A stretch of DNA of 64,000 bases. Origin: Methylothermaceae bacteria B42. GTDB lineage: Bacteria; Pseudomonadota; Gammaproteobacteria; Methylococcales; Methylothermaceae. A model generated the notes under the pieces. The model had not been told where the DNA came from. It ran no database searches and saw nothing but the letters and a program-made list of their open reading frames with translations. Numbering within the stretch: the first letter of the stretch is position 1; each line of letters begins with the position of its first letter. A program made the translations under genes and the position numbers. Positions 55,432 to 64,000 of this stretch are shown here, in pieces. The DNA is taken from the NCBI GenBank assembly GCA_001566965.1, contig LSNW01000005.1, positions 1-64,000 of the forward strand, in the 5' to 3' direction.

Positions 55432-55456
55432 CCCGAATCCTATCCCGGCGCAGGCT
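55428..55456. repeat. TAGCCCGAATCC repeat fragment
   Basis: GCCCGAATCCTATCCCGGC (55431-55449) is identical over 19 bases to 27847-27865. It begins in the stop codon of the lipoprotein gene. GGATGCTGAAA at 55490-55500 may be the remains of the other arm. Confidence 0.6.
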
Positions 55457-55612
55457 GTACCAGATATGCCCGTGCCGTGCCTTTATCCAGGATGCTGAAA
55501 CTATATTTGTGCTTAAAAATGATACAATTTCAGTAATTTTTTACCATGATAAATTCCAGCCTACAGTGAACCAAGAAGAAAAAGGCGGATAAGGCCTAAC
55601 TGTTTAACATGA

Positions 55613-55636
55613 GGAAACCGTTTTTTGACGGCTTCC
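55613..55636 (+). promoter_or_regulatory. Imperfect hairpin in the leader of the DUF2760-Hsp70 operon
   Basis: GGAAACCGT (55613-55621) pairs with ACGGCTTCC (55628-55636) with one mismatch and a TTTTTG loop, 31 bases before the DUF2760 start. It could be an mRNA leader structure; no named regulator site is matched. Confidence 0.3.
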
Positions 55637-55667
55637 CTGAATAATAAGGATCTTCCAAGAGGTATTC

Positions 55668-56309
55668 ATGAAAATCGATCTGTCTCAGCTCCCAACCACT
55701 TTGGATGCTTTACATGTTGCGTTAGCGATAGCAATCTTTATCCTGCTATTTTTACTGGTTCTGGTACTGTCTATTGCCGTTATTGCATTACTCAGGCGTT
55801 CCAGCAGACCCGCAATCATCCAACAAGCCCCTCCGGCCATCAAAGAGCAACCAGCGGCGGCGATTACTGAAGCCCCCAAAGAAAAACCCGCCCCTGCCGC
55901 ACCACCCAAACCTGTGATCCTACGCGAACCTACTCCGGACGCTGCGCTACAGTTTTTAGGCTTGCTCCAGGGAGAAGCGCGTTTTATCGATTTTATCGAA
56001 GAAAATATCAGCGGCTATTCAGATGCCGATGTTGGCGCCGCCGCCAGAATCGTTCACGAAGGCTGCCGTAAGGTTTTACATGACCATTTCGATATCGAGC
56101 CGGTTCGCGGCGAAAAGGAAGGCACACGAATTACAATCCCCAAAGGTTTCGACCCCGCGGAAATCCGTATTACCGGCAATATTGTAGGCCAACCCCCCTT
56201 TCAGGGAGTATTGGTACATCGTGGCTGGCGGGTGTCCAACGTGAAGTTGCCGCAGCTCTCTGAAGGCCACAAGGTCGAAATCCTGGCACCAGCGGAGGTG
56301 GAACTGTGA
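55668..56309 (+). CDS. DUF2760 domain membrane protein
   Basis: A 213-residue protein with one N-terminal membrane helix (about 14-42, LHVALAIAIFILLFLLVLVLSIAVIALL), an Ala/Pro/Lys-rich linker (48-85) and a C-terminal DUF2760 domain (about 88-213, ALQFLGLLQGEARFIDFIEENI). DUF2760 genes are typically linked to Hsp70-like genes, as here. Function is unknown. AGAGG precedes the ATG, and the stop overlaps the GTG start of the first Hsp70 gene. Confidence 0.82.
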   Translation: MKIDLSQLPTTLDALHVALAIAIFILLFLLVLVLSIAVIALLRRSSRPAIIQQAPPAIKEQPAAAITEAPKEKPAPAAPPKPVILREPTPDAALQFLGLLQGEARFIDFIEENISGYSDADVGAAARIVHEGCRKVLHDHFDIEPVRGEKEGTRITIPKGFDPAEIRITGNIVGQPPFQGVLVHRGWRVSNVKLPQLSEGHKVEILAPAEVEL

Positions 56310-58339
56310 GTGATGAAAAACGCTATGCCGTAGGAATTGATTTGGGCACTACCAATAGTGTGGTTTCGTGGGTCAATTTGCAGCAGTGCGACGGCGAAAA
56401 AGCCCCGCTTGAAGTACTGGGCGTTCCGCAGTTAATTGCACCCGGCGAGGTGGAAGAACGGCAACAACTTCCCTCCTTTCTCTATCTACCCCACGAAGCG
56501 GAGTTACGCCCGGAAGATCTCGTTCTCCCGTGGAAAGAAAAAGTAGATCATATTGTCGGCGTGCTGGCCCGGGAGCTTGGCAGCAAAACCCCGATACGCT
56601 TGGTTTCTAGCGCCAAAAGCTGGCTGTGTCACGCCGGGGTCAACTGCAAGGAGCCTTTTCTGCCCATTGAAGCCCCGGAAGAAGTGCCCAGGGTTTCCCC
56701 CTATCAAGCCTCGATGGAATATTTACAGCATCTCCGGGATGCCTGGAATTACCATCATCCAGAGGAACCTCTGGAACAACAGCACCTCATCATCACCGTG
56801 CCCGCCTCTTTCGACCCCGCGGCCCGGGAACTGACTGCGGAAGCCGCGCGGGAATCCGGCCTTGATAACGCCATTCTTCTGGAGGAACCTCAGGCTGCAT
56901 TATATAGCTGGATTCAACGCACGGAAGGCACTTGGCGCGAACAAGTCAACGTCGGCGACATTATTCTGGTGGTGGATGTTGGCGGCGGCACCACCGACTT
57001 GTCCTTGATTGCGGTGACCGAGGAAGACGGCAACCTGCAGCTCAACCGCGTTGCCGTTGGCGACCATATTCTGCTGGGCGGCGACAACATGGATTTGGCC
57101 CTGGCCTATGTAGTCAAGATGAAGCTGGAACAAGAAGGCACCCAACTCGATCCCTGGCAGATCCAGGCCCTGACCCACAGTTGCCGGGAAGCCAAGGAAC
57201 AACTGTTGGCCGATCCTGAGTTAACTTCCGCCCCGGTGATCGTCCCCAGCCGGGGGTCGAAACTGATTGGCGGTACGCTGCGCAGTGAATTAACCCGGGA
57301 AGAAGTTGACCGGACGCTCATCGATGGTTTTTTCCCCATTGTGGAAATCGACGAAAAGCCGATCTCCCGCCCCCGAACCGGCTTAACCACACTGGGCCTG
57401 CCCTATGCGCAAGATGCCCGCATTACCACGCACTTGGCTTACTTCCTCAGCCGTCAAGTCAGCGCGGCGGATGAATTGGAAGATATTCAACTCCCTGAAA
57501 ATGCCCGGTTTATCCACCCTTCGGCTGTGCTTCTTAATGGCGGGGTGTTCAAGGCAAAGTTACTATCGGAACGGTTATTGGAAGTGGTCAACCATTGGCT
57601 GACCCGGGATAACGCCGAGCCCGCCCGCTTGCTGGAAGGCGCTGACCTGGACCTGGCCGTCTCCAGAGGCGCCGCCTACTATGGTTATGTCCGTCTTGGC
57701 GGCGGCGTGAGAATTCGTGGCGGTACCGCCGCGGCCTATTATGTAGGCGTGGAAAGCGCCATGCCGGCCATTCCGGGTTTTCCGCCACCCATACGACTGC
57801 TTTGCGTCGCGCCATTCGGCATGGAAGAAGGTACCGAAGCACCACTCCCCCCCTATGAGTTTGGCGTTGTGGTGGGAGAGCCCGTGCGCTTCCGCTTTTT
57901 TGCTTCCACCATCCGCCGGGAAGATCAAGTGGGCACCTTACTGGATCAATGGCGTGAGGACGAAATCGAAGAACTGGATGAAATTGAAATCACACTGCCA
58001 CCGGAAAATCATAAACCGGGAGAAGTCGTCCCGGTCAAGCTCGCCGCGGCCGTTACTGAAGTAGGCACATTGCGCCTGGAAGCTGTCGCCAAAGACACAG
58101 GAGAACGCTGGAAGATTGAGTTTGAAGTTCGGGAAAAGGAGACGCCCGCTGCCGCTGCTTCCACAAGCACTGAAACCACAACTCAGACTGAACCTGAGCT
58201 GGAACAGGCGCTTGAAAATAACGTCCAACAAGAACCCATTGAACAACCTGCTGCAGCCACGGATGAAAACCCCGCTCCCGAAGAAACGCCAGGACAAGGC
58301 GATGAGAAAAAACCGGCCTTTTGGCCTTTCAAAAAGTGA
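56306..58339 (+). CDS. Hsp70/DnaK-like ATPase with acidic tail (first paralogue)
   Basis: A 677-residue Hsp70-family protein. The ATPase domain has phosphate-1 IDLGTTNS (11-18), phosphate-2 DVGGGTTD (224-231), GGDN (258-261), and adenosine-type LLNGGVFKAKLLSERLL. The substrate-binding region is atypical: no canonical DVTPLSLGIE linker, and a beta domain ending near residue 620. A Pro/Glu/Thr-rich tail follows, ending in PAFWPFKK. The start is GTG, overlapping DUF2760. It is not the housekeeping DnaK (no dnaJ or grpE nearby). Confidence 0.87.
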   Translation: MSDEKRYAVGIDLGTTNSVVSWVNLQQCDGEKAPLEVLGVPQLIAPGEVEERQQLPSFLYLPHEAELRPEDLVLPWKEKVDHIVGVLARELGSKTPIRLVSSAKSWLCHAGVNCKEPFLPIEAPEEVPRVSPYQASMEYLQHLRDAWNYHHPEEPLEQQHLIITVPASFDPAARELTAEAARESGLDNAILLEEPQAALYSWIQRTEGTWREQVNVGDIILVVDVGGGTTDLSLIAVTEEDGNLQLNRVAVGDHILLGGDNMDLALAYVVKMKLEQEGTQLDPWQIQALTHSCREAKEQLLADPELTSAPVIVPSRGSKLIGGTLRSELTREEVDRTLIDGFFPIVEIDEKPISRPRTGLTTLGLPYAQDARITTHLAYFLSRQVSAADELEDIQLPENARFIHPSAVLLNGGVFKAKLLSERLLEVVNHWLTRDNAEPARLLEGADLDLAVSRGAAYYGYVRLGGGVRIRGGTAAAYYVGVESAMPAIPGFPPPIRLLCVAPFGMEEGTEAPLPPYEFGVVVGEPVRFRFFASTIRREDQVGTLLDQWREDEIEELDEIEITLPPENHKPGEVVPVKLAAAVTEVGTLRLEAVAKDTGERWKIEFEVREKETPAAAASTSTETTTQTEPELEQALENNVQQEPIEQPAAATDENPAPEETPGQGDEKKPAFWPFKK

Positions 58340-58374
58340 TAACCCTTAAAATACCCTCTTATAGGTAATGTCAA

Positions 58375-58465
58375 GGAGGGAGGGGAACGGCTCTTGGGAA
58401 GGCTGGTGGCCAGGATGATGCCAGGAAGTTAATGGCATTTCCCGAAAACCGTTCCCCAGGCTCAT
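58375..58465. repeat. Dispersed palindromic element, copy 6
   Basis: GGGGAACGG (58382-58390) and CCGTTCCCC (58449-58457) are perfect 9-bp arms, with TTGGGA/TCCCGA inside and a centre reading GCTGGTGGCCAGGATGATGC. It occupies most of the gap between the two Hsp70 genes. The core is more divergent than in copies 3-5. Confidence 0.55.
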
Positions 58466-58482
58466 TGAGATAGCTTCAAAGG

Positions 58483-61275
58483 ATGACTCAACCCAAGCAA
58501 CCTCGTTACTGGATTGGCATTGATCTCGGCACCACCCACACCGTCGTGGCCTATGCCGATCGCAAGCTGGGAAAAAACGCGCCCATCGAGCGTTTTGCCA
58601 TTCCCCAATTAATCGCGCCTGGCGAGGTTGCCGAACGACCGCTACTCCCCTCGGTACGCTATCATCCCATTGAAGGGGAAATTGCCCCAGAATCCCACAG
58701 CCTCCCCTGGCCGCAACCGGATATCAACGACCCGGTTCCCAGCGCCATCCTGGGCGAATTTGCCCGGCAATTGGGTGTCAAGTCTCAAGGGCGGATGGTT
58801 ACCAGCGCCAAAAGCTGGCTGTGTAACTCCAATGTGGACAGAATGGCGGAAATTCTGCCCTGGGGCGCGCCCAAGGAAGTGCCCAAAGTGTCTCCCTTAA
58901 CGGCATCCGCCAGCTTTCTTGCCCATGTGCGCGGCGCATGGAATTATCGTTTACCTGATTATCCCATGGAAGATCAGGAAGTCGTTATTACCGTCCCTGC
59001 TTCCTTCGATGACGCCGCCCGCGCCTTAACCCTGGGGGCCGCCCGCCAGGCCGGATTACCCCAAATCCATCTGCTCGAGGAGCCCCAAGCGGTTTGCTAC
59101 GACTGGCTCAACCGCCATCAAAACAACCTGCGCTTGCTCAATAATGTGCGTTTATTGTTAGTGGTTGACTTGGGCGGCGGCACCACCGATCTTACCCTAA
59201 TTCAAGTCGAGCAAGGAAAAAAACAACCCAAACTGACCCGGGTGGGCGTGGGTAATCACTTGCTGCTGGGCGGAGACAACATTGATTTAATGCTGGCCCA
59301 TTTGGCCGAAGAACACCTGATCGATCAAGGACAGAAACTTTCCCCTGCGGATTTCTATCAATTGATCGAGCAATGCCGGTCCGCCAAAGAACGGTTATTG
59401 ACAGAAGATAGTCCGGAGTCCGCCACCGTCACTGTTTTGGGAAGCGGCTCGAAACTTATCGGCGGCGCCCGGTCTGTGGAATTGACACGGGAAGAGGTCA
59501 GGCATATCGTTTTGGACGGCTTCTTCCCCGAAGCCACCCTTTCCGATCATCCCCACGGCAAACGTCTGGGCCTGGTGGAATTCGGCTTGCCTTATGTCTC
59601 TGATCCGGCCATCACCAAACATATTGCCGCATTCCTTTGCCTTCATACCCAGGCGGCGCGGGAAGCCTTGGGCGATGCCTCCGCCCCGCCGGTACCCGAC
59701 GCCATTCTTCTCAATGGCGGCGTGTTCCGCAGTCACATCATCAGCCAACGATTGCTGGATATCGTCTCTTCCTGGAGCAGCCAAGGGCTGCTGCATTTGG
59801 ACAATCCCCGGCCCGATTTCGCCGTGGCCGCGGGCGCGGTCGCCTACGCCATGGCGCGGCAAGGTCTGCAGCTTAAAATCCAGGGAGGGGCCGCACGCAG
59901 CTACTTTTTGGTGGTGGAAGACGAACGGGGAGACACCCGAGGTATTTGCCTACTCCCCAAAGGCACCCCTGAAGAGACGGAAGTCATCCTGGAAAACCGG
60001 ATTTTTGCTCTCCGTTTGGGAAAGGCGGTACGCTTTAATCTGGTCACCTCCAATGAGGATACCAACTACCAACCCGGCGAAATCATCAGTCTCGAGAATG
60101 AAGACTATGCCAATCTGCCACCTTCGGCCGTGGCATTAGACCCTCAATCCAGCGATGGAGAATCGGAAATCAACGTCAAGCTCGCCGCACAATTGACGGA
60201 AATCGGCACCCTGCAACTGCACTGCATTGCGGCAGACAACCCCAAGCAACGTTGGCAATTGGAATTTCAACTGAGAAAATCCAGCCCGGCGCCCCAGGAT
60301 TTCCTATCCACCGAATCAAGCCACCCTAACATTAACGAAGCCAAGACTTTGATTGGCGAAGTTTTTGGCAAGAAATCCAAGTCAGTCTCACCCAAACTGG
60401 TCAAAACTCTCCGGGGCGAATTGGAAAAATGCCTGGGATCCCGGGACGGCTGGGACATCAACTTGTTACGCGAACTGGCGGATCATTTACTGGATGGCCT
60501 CAAATACCGCCGCCGCAGTCCGCAGCACGAAAGAACCTGGTTCAGCCTGACCGGCTTCTGCCTGCGTCCGGGCTTTGGTTATCCATTGGATGACTGGCGC
60601 CTGGAGCAATCCTGGAATCTTTACCAACCGGGGTTGCAATTCGTCAACGTGATTCAGAATTGGGCGGAATGGTGGACATTCTGGCGCCGTATTGCGGGGG
60701 GGCTGAATCCAGAACAACAACTTCAGATCTATCAAGATATCAAGGATTACATCGATCCCGTCAAGGCCCGCAAAGGTAAAATGGCTAGTCTGGCCAAGCA
60801 ACACAGTTATGAGAATATCGTTCGCCTGGCAGCGGTGCTGGAGTTACTGCCGGTCGAAGACAAAATCCAATCAGGCAATTGGCTGCTTACCCGCCTGCAA
60901 AAGAATCCCAAGGAACCGGAGCAAAGTGCCTGGGCTTTGGGTAGAATCGGCTGCCGCATCCCCTTTTATGCCAGCAGCCACCATGTGGTTCCCAAGGAAG
61001 CCAGCCAGGCTTGGCTGGAAAAACTATTGCAACTGGACTTCAAAAAGAAACCAGCCCTGGGCTTTGCCGCCGCCCTGTTGGCCCGCATGAGCGGCGACCG
61101 GGTACGGGATATTGATGAATCTTTAAGACAAGCCGTCATTAAGAAACTGCGACAGTCAAAAGCGCCTGCCTCCTGGATTGATATGGTCAGCCAACCTGTG
61201 AGCGAATTGTCCCAGGAAGATGAAAAGAGGATGTTTGGGGAATCCTTGCCACCGGGGTTGAAGTTAATCGCCTGA
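58483..61275 (+). CDS. Hsp70-like ATPase with C-terminal DUF3731 extension (second paralogue)
   Basis: A 930-residue Hsp70-family protein. Phosphate-1 IDLGTTHT is at 13-20 and phosphate-2 VDLGGGTTD at 228-236, with GGDNIDLMLAHLAEEHL and LLNGGVFRSHIISQRLLDIV following. The first 580 residues parallel the preceding gene (both have PQLIAPGEV.ER..LPS and SAKSWLC), so the two arose by duplication. Residues about 600-930 are a helical DUF3731 extension (VFGKKSKSVSPKLVKTLRGEL and onwards). The client and the role are unknown. Confidence 0.87.
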   Translation: MTQPKQPRYWIGIDLGTTHTVVAYADRKLGKNAPIERFAIPQLIAPGEVAERPLLPSVRYHPIEGEIAPESHSLPWPQPDINDPVPSAILGEFARQLGVKSQGRMVTSAKSWLCNSNVDRMAEILPWGAPKEVPKVSPLTASASFLAHVRGAWNYRLPDYPMEDQEVVITVPASFDDAARALTLGAARQAGLPQIHLLEEPQAVCYDWLNRHQNNLRLLNNVRLLLVVDLGGGTTDLTLIQVEQGKKQPKLTRVGVGNHLLLGGDNIDLMLAHLAEEHLIDQGQKLSPADFYQLIEQCRSAKERLLTEDSPESATVTVLGSGSKLIGGARSVELTREEVRHIVLDGFFPEATLSDHPHGKRLGLVEFGLPYVSDPAITKHIAAFLCLHTQAAREALGDASAPPVPDAILLNGGVFRSHIISQRLLDIVSSWSSQGLLHLDNPRPDFAVAAGAVAYAMARQGLQLKIQGGAARSYFLVVEDERGDTRGICLLPKGTPEETEVILENRIFALRLGKAVRFNLVTSNEDTNYQPGEIISLENEDYANLPPSAVALDPQSSDGESEINVKLAAQLTEIGTLQLHCIAADNPKQRWQLEFQLRKSSPAPQDFLSTESSHPNINEAKTLIGEVFGKKSKSVSPKLVKTLRGELEKCLGSRDGWDINLLRELADHLLDGLKYRRRSPQHERTWFSLTGFCLRPGFGYPLDDWRLEQSWNLYQPGLQFVNVIQNWAEWWTFWRRIAGGLNPEQQLQIYQDIKDYIDPVKARKGKMASLAKQHSYENIVRLAAVLELLPVEDKIQSGNWLLTRLQKNPKEPEQSAWALGRIGCRIPFYASSHHVVPKEASQAWLEKLLQLDFKKKPALGFAAALLARMSGDRVRDIDESLRQAVIKKLRQSKAPASWIDMVSQPVSELSQEDEKRMFGESLPPGLKLIA

Positions 61276-61282
61276 ACCAGAT

Positions 61283-63022
61283 CTAGATAGCTTCCACAAA
61301 GCGCTTTTCAGCCCAATTGGATGAAGAAAGCACTGCCCGGCCGCCTTCCAGTTGGTACACCCGGTCGGCGATTTCCACCATGGCTGGCTGATGGGAAATG
61401 GCGAGGATGGTGACTTCATGTTTCAATCCCGCCAAAGTGCGGCAAATTGCCCGTTGATTTTTGGGATCCAATGCGCTGGTGGCCTCGTCCAAAATCAACA
61501 GTTTAGGCCGGTGCACCAATGCCCGGGCAATCATGATCCGCTGTCTTTGTCCACCGGAGAGTCTGGCGCCCCGCTCTCCCACAACCGTCTCGATCCCTTG
61601 AGGCAAGGCGGTAATGAATTCCCAGGCGCCCGCGGCCTTTAACGCCCACTCGGCGTCGGCGCGGGAAAGGGAGGGATCACCAAAGGTGACATTGTAGAGC
61701 ACGGTATCGTGCAGAAGCAGATTGTCCTGGGGCACATAACCAATCATCCGCCGCCAGGCACGGAGATTCATCTGGCTCAAATCGATCCCATCCACCAGGA
61801 TTTTCCCGCTCTGAGGGCTCAGCAAACCAATAATCAAATCCACCACGGTGGTCTTCCCAGCGCCGGAAAAACCAATCAATGTGGTCAATTTTCCGGCGGG
61901 GATTTCAAGACTGATCGATTTAAGGATTGGCTTGCGGTCATAAGCGAAGGAAACGTTTTCCAGCTCGATCCCGTGATTCAAAGTGGGTTTCAACTGTCCA
62001 CCCAATGGTTCGACATTGCGCTCGGCTTCCTCGATAGTCGCCTGCAGAGACCAATAGGCGCTTTCGCAGACCACCATGTTTTGGTACAAGCTTTGAACCT
62101 TGCCCAAACTGGTCATGACCCGGCTCAGCAACAACAGCAACACCATGACTTCCGCCGCCGGCATTCGCCATTGCACCAGCCCGATATAAAAACCCAGGCC
62201 CACCAAACCCATAAACGCAGGCGTCTGGATTGCCTTTAAGGCTTCCTTACTCAAGACTTGCCGCTCCAAAGCCTTGTTCAAGCGGATAGTTTCGGTGCTG
62301 ATGACCCGATCGGCCAAATCTTCCCGCCCCATGGCTTTCAGCGGTTTAACTGATTGCAATATATCCGTCAATTGCCTGAGCAGCGCCTTGAGCACTTTGG
62401 TTTGGCGCTTCCCCGCCTTCCTTGCCATGCGCACGAAATAACGCAATACGAACAAGATGGCCATCGAAGCGGTCATATAAGCCAAGGTCGCTTTCCAGGA
62501 AATGGTCAATGCCACCCCAATATAGGCCATGAGCTGAATCATCGCCGCCAGCATGGTCGTGCCATGCAAATAGGCCTTGGAGGCTCTATCGGGTTCGCTG
62601 GACATGGCATTGGCAAGCATGCCAATGGGTTGTTTCAAATAAAACAGCCAGCGCGCGGACAACAGGGCTTTTAAGAGAGAGAGGCGAAGATCTGTCGCCA
62701 CCCGGGCGATGGTATAACCCACGTATTTCTTGGCAATCAGAATAAAACCGCTTCGCAGCACAATGCCTGCGACTAAAACGGCTATTAACAACCCCAGGCT
62801 GGGCGTCAATCCAATCCATTCTATGGCTTGCACCAGGTAGTGATTTTTTTGCTCGTCACCCAGAGAGATGCCGCCTTGCCCGCTTTGTTCCACCGCCACA
62901 CTGAGCATGGGGAGTAACGCGGTCAGGCTGATGCCCTCCACTAGCCCGGCAACAATCAAGGCAAGCAAAACAATGATGCTTTGCTTGGGATAGGCTTTGA
63001 GGAAACGGATCAGAAGCTGCAC
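61283..63022 (-). CDS. MsbA-like ABC exporter, fused permease and ATPase
   Basis: A 579-residue half-transporter. An ABC transmembrane domain (about 1-310, six helices) is followed by a nucleotide-binding domain with Walker A GFSGAGKTT, signature LSGGQRQR and Walker B LLILDEATSALD. It is close to lipid-flippase (MsbA) and polysaccharide exporters. The start is GTG with AGGGTGA before it. It is nine bases downstream of a serine-palmitoyltransferase-like gene, which fits export of a lipid, but the substrate is not known. Confidence 0.9.
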   Translation of the reverse strand: MQLLIRFLKAYPKQSIIVLLALIVAGLVEGISLTALLPMLSVAVEQSGQGGISLGDEQKNHYLVQAIEWIGLTPSLGLLIAVLVAGIVLRSGFILIAKKYVGYTIARVATDLRLSLLKALLSARWLFYLKQPIGMLANAMSSEPDRASKAYLHGTTMLAAMIQLMAYIGVALTISWKATLAYMTASMAILFVLRYFVRMARKAGKRQTKVLKALLRQLTDILQSVKPLKAMGREDLADRVISTETIRLNKALERQVLSKEALKAIQTPAFMGLVGLGFYIGLVQWRMPAAEVMVLLLLLSRVMTSLGKVQSLYQNMVVCESAYWSLQATIEEAERNVEPLGGQLKPTLNHGIELENVSFAYDRKPILKSISLEIPAGKLTTLIGFSGAGKTTVVDLIIGLLSPQSGKILVDGIDLSQMNLRAWRRMIGYVPQDNLLLHDTVLYNVTFGDPSLSRADAEWALKAAGAWEFITALPQGIETVVGERGARLSGGQRQRIMIARALVHRPKLLILDEATSALDPKNQRAICRTLAGLKHEVTILAISHQPAMVEIADRVYQLEGGRAVLSSSNWAEKRFVEAI

Positions 63023-63031
63023 TTTGTCACC

Positions 63032-64000
63032 CTAAGAATCACCGCTTTTCATACCATGGGCGGATAATACTTTGGCAAAGACATCGAGCAATGTATCAAT
63101 TTGTCCAGGCGCATGGGCGGCGCTCATACTGCATCGCAGCATGCATCTTGTATCGGGAGATGCCGGGGGCATCACCAAATTGACATACACGCCACTGTGC
63201 AAGAGGTCATGCCAGATGGCTATGGCTTCGGGCCGAGATTCGCCCAGCATGATGGGAATCACAGGACTTAGTTGAGGGCCGAGCCGGCAACCCATTTGCT
63301 TCAATCCCTCATAAAAACGGGACGCATTGTTCCATAATTTTTCCCGTAATTCCGCCCCTTCCCGTAACAGTCGCAAAGCCACGCGGGTTGAGGCAATCAG
63401 GGACGGAGATGATGACGCGGTAAAAATATAAGGCCGGGCGGCATAGCGAAGAATTTCCAGTTCCGGGTGGTGACTCACGCAATAGCCCCCGATAGACCCT
63501 AGACTTTTACTGAAAGTCCCAACAATGAAATCGACTTGATCTTCCACTTGTTCCGCCTGGGAGGCACCTCGGCCGGTTTCGCCAAGTACCCCTAAGGAAT
63601 GCGCCTCATCCACCATCAAGTAAGCGCCATATTCCTGCTTGACCGCGGCAATCTCTTTCAGGGGGGCAACATCGCCCAGCATGCTGTAAATGCCCTCCAC
63701 GACCACCAAGGTCCGGGAAGCCCTGTCTTTTAACCGCCGCAAACGCTTGGCCAAATCGTCAGCATCGTTATGGCGAAAGCGGATCACTTCCGCATTGCTC
63801 ATGCGGCAACCGTCATAAATACTGGCGTGACTATCGGAATCAATCAAAATGACATCATCAGCGCCAGGTACAGTGGAAAGGATCGCCAGGTTGGCCAGAT
63901 AGCCGGTGGAAAACACCATGGCGTAGGGCTTGTCGTAAAATTCGGCGAATTCGCGCTCCAAGGCCAGATGATCGGCATAATTACCATTGGCCATTCGCGA
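63032..64000 (-). CDS. Alpha-oxoamine synthase, serine-palmitoyltransferase-like (5' end outside window)
   Basis: A PLP enzyme that condenses an amino acid with an acyl thioester. At least 320 residues are present; the frame is open to the window edge, so the N terminus is missing. The PLP lysine is in VGTFSKSLGSIGG, with DEAHSLGVLG, DSDSHASIYDGC, VVEGIYSMLGD and RPYIFTASSSPS. These segments and the C-terminal GVYVNLVMPPASPDT and LRCSMSAAHAP resemble bacterial serine palmitoyltransferase (Sphingomonas) more than KBL or BioF. It lies directly before an MsbA-like exporter. Substrate is inferred by likeness only. Confidence 0.82.
   Translation of the reverse strand, partial: SRMANGNYADHLALEREFAEFYDKPYAMVFSTGYLANLAILSTVPGADDVILIDSDSHASIYDGCRMSNAEVIRFRHNDADDLAKRLRRLKDRASRTLVVVEGIYSMLGDVAPLKEIAAVKQEYGAYLMVDEAHSLGVLGETGRGASQAEQVEDQVDFIVGTFSKSLGSIGGYCVSHHPELEILRYAARPYIFTASSSPSLIASTRVALRLLREGAELREKLWNNASRFYEGLKQMGCRLGPQLSPVIPIMLGESRPEAIAIWHDLLHSGVYVNLVMPPASPDTRCMLRCSMSAAHAPGQIDTLLDVFAKVLSAHGMKSGDS

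Overview
The window reads as chromosomal DNA of a mid-GC gammaproteobacterium. The evidence is the gene order pilM-N-O-P-Q, (insertion), aroK-aroB-damX-like, the translationally coupled ubiK-comM pair, a Vibrio TonB2-like energy cassette (DUF3450, TtpC, ExbB, ExbD, TonB, TPR), yggX next to mutY, and gammaproteobacterial-type Amt/GlnK, ProC/YggT and HemE. Several traits (GH57/DUF4912 glycogen genes, dispersed intergenic palindromes) would suit a methanotroph or a purple-sulfur-like lineage, but nothing here fixes the genus. No rRNA, CRISPR array, prophage or transposase gene was seen.

Layout. 1-5.8 kb (minus): a four-gene alpha-glucan operon (DUF4912 protein, GH57 branching-type enzyme, glycogen synthase with a long Lys/Pro/Glu-rich N-terminal extension, GH13 enzyme). 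5.9-8.1 kb: spermidine synthase, a small cytochrome c, and a divergent MarR-type regulator with a cysteine cluster. 8.1-9.8 kb (minus): amtB and glnK behind a sigma-54-like promoter with an NtrC-like palindrome. 10.0-10.9 kb: an orphan terminator (possible sRNA) and a FitAB-type toxin-antitoxin pair. 11-14.5 kb: ubiK-comM, a 2-Cys peroxiredoxin and a MITE-like element. 14.7-18.5 kb: asmA-like, mutY, yggX and tRNA-Phe. 18.6-24.1 kb: the TonB2-like cassette ending in trmB. 24.1-27.7 kb (minus): dynamin-like GTPase, proC, yggT. 27.7-31.5 kb: repeats, a 39-codon ribosomal protein THX gene, mobA-fdhD and a convergent KamA-type radical SAM gene. 31.5-38.2 kb: a thioredoxin-like [2Fe-2S] protein, a PIN-like/DegT aminotransferase fusion, an Lhr helicase and a Uma2 protein. 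38.2-40.7 kb: SLC13 transporter and hemE. 40.9-50.8 kb (minus): pilMNOPQ, a PPC-domain protein, aroK, aroB and a DamX-like SPOR protein. 51.2-55.4 kb: PBP1A, an unknown protein, rpmE and a small lipoprotein. 55.7-61.3 kb: DUF2760 and two atypical Hsp70 proteins. 61.3-64 kb (minus): an MsbA-like ABC exporter and a serine-palmitoyltransferase-like enzyme that runs off the window.

Many genes overlap by four bases (ATGA or GTGA), so most clusters are probably translationally coupled operons. The intergenic regions carry at least six copies of a palindromic element with a recognisable core (CAGGGATGGGTTCACGGCGTCC-like, written in pieces below) whose outer arms differ from copy to copy; this is the clearest structure not explained by genes. 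The most unusual proteins are the PIN-DegT fusion, the extended GlgA, the Hsp70-DUF2760-Hsp70 module, the FdhD with relocated cysteines, and the serine-palmitoyltransferase-like enzyme beside a lipid-type exporter.
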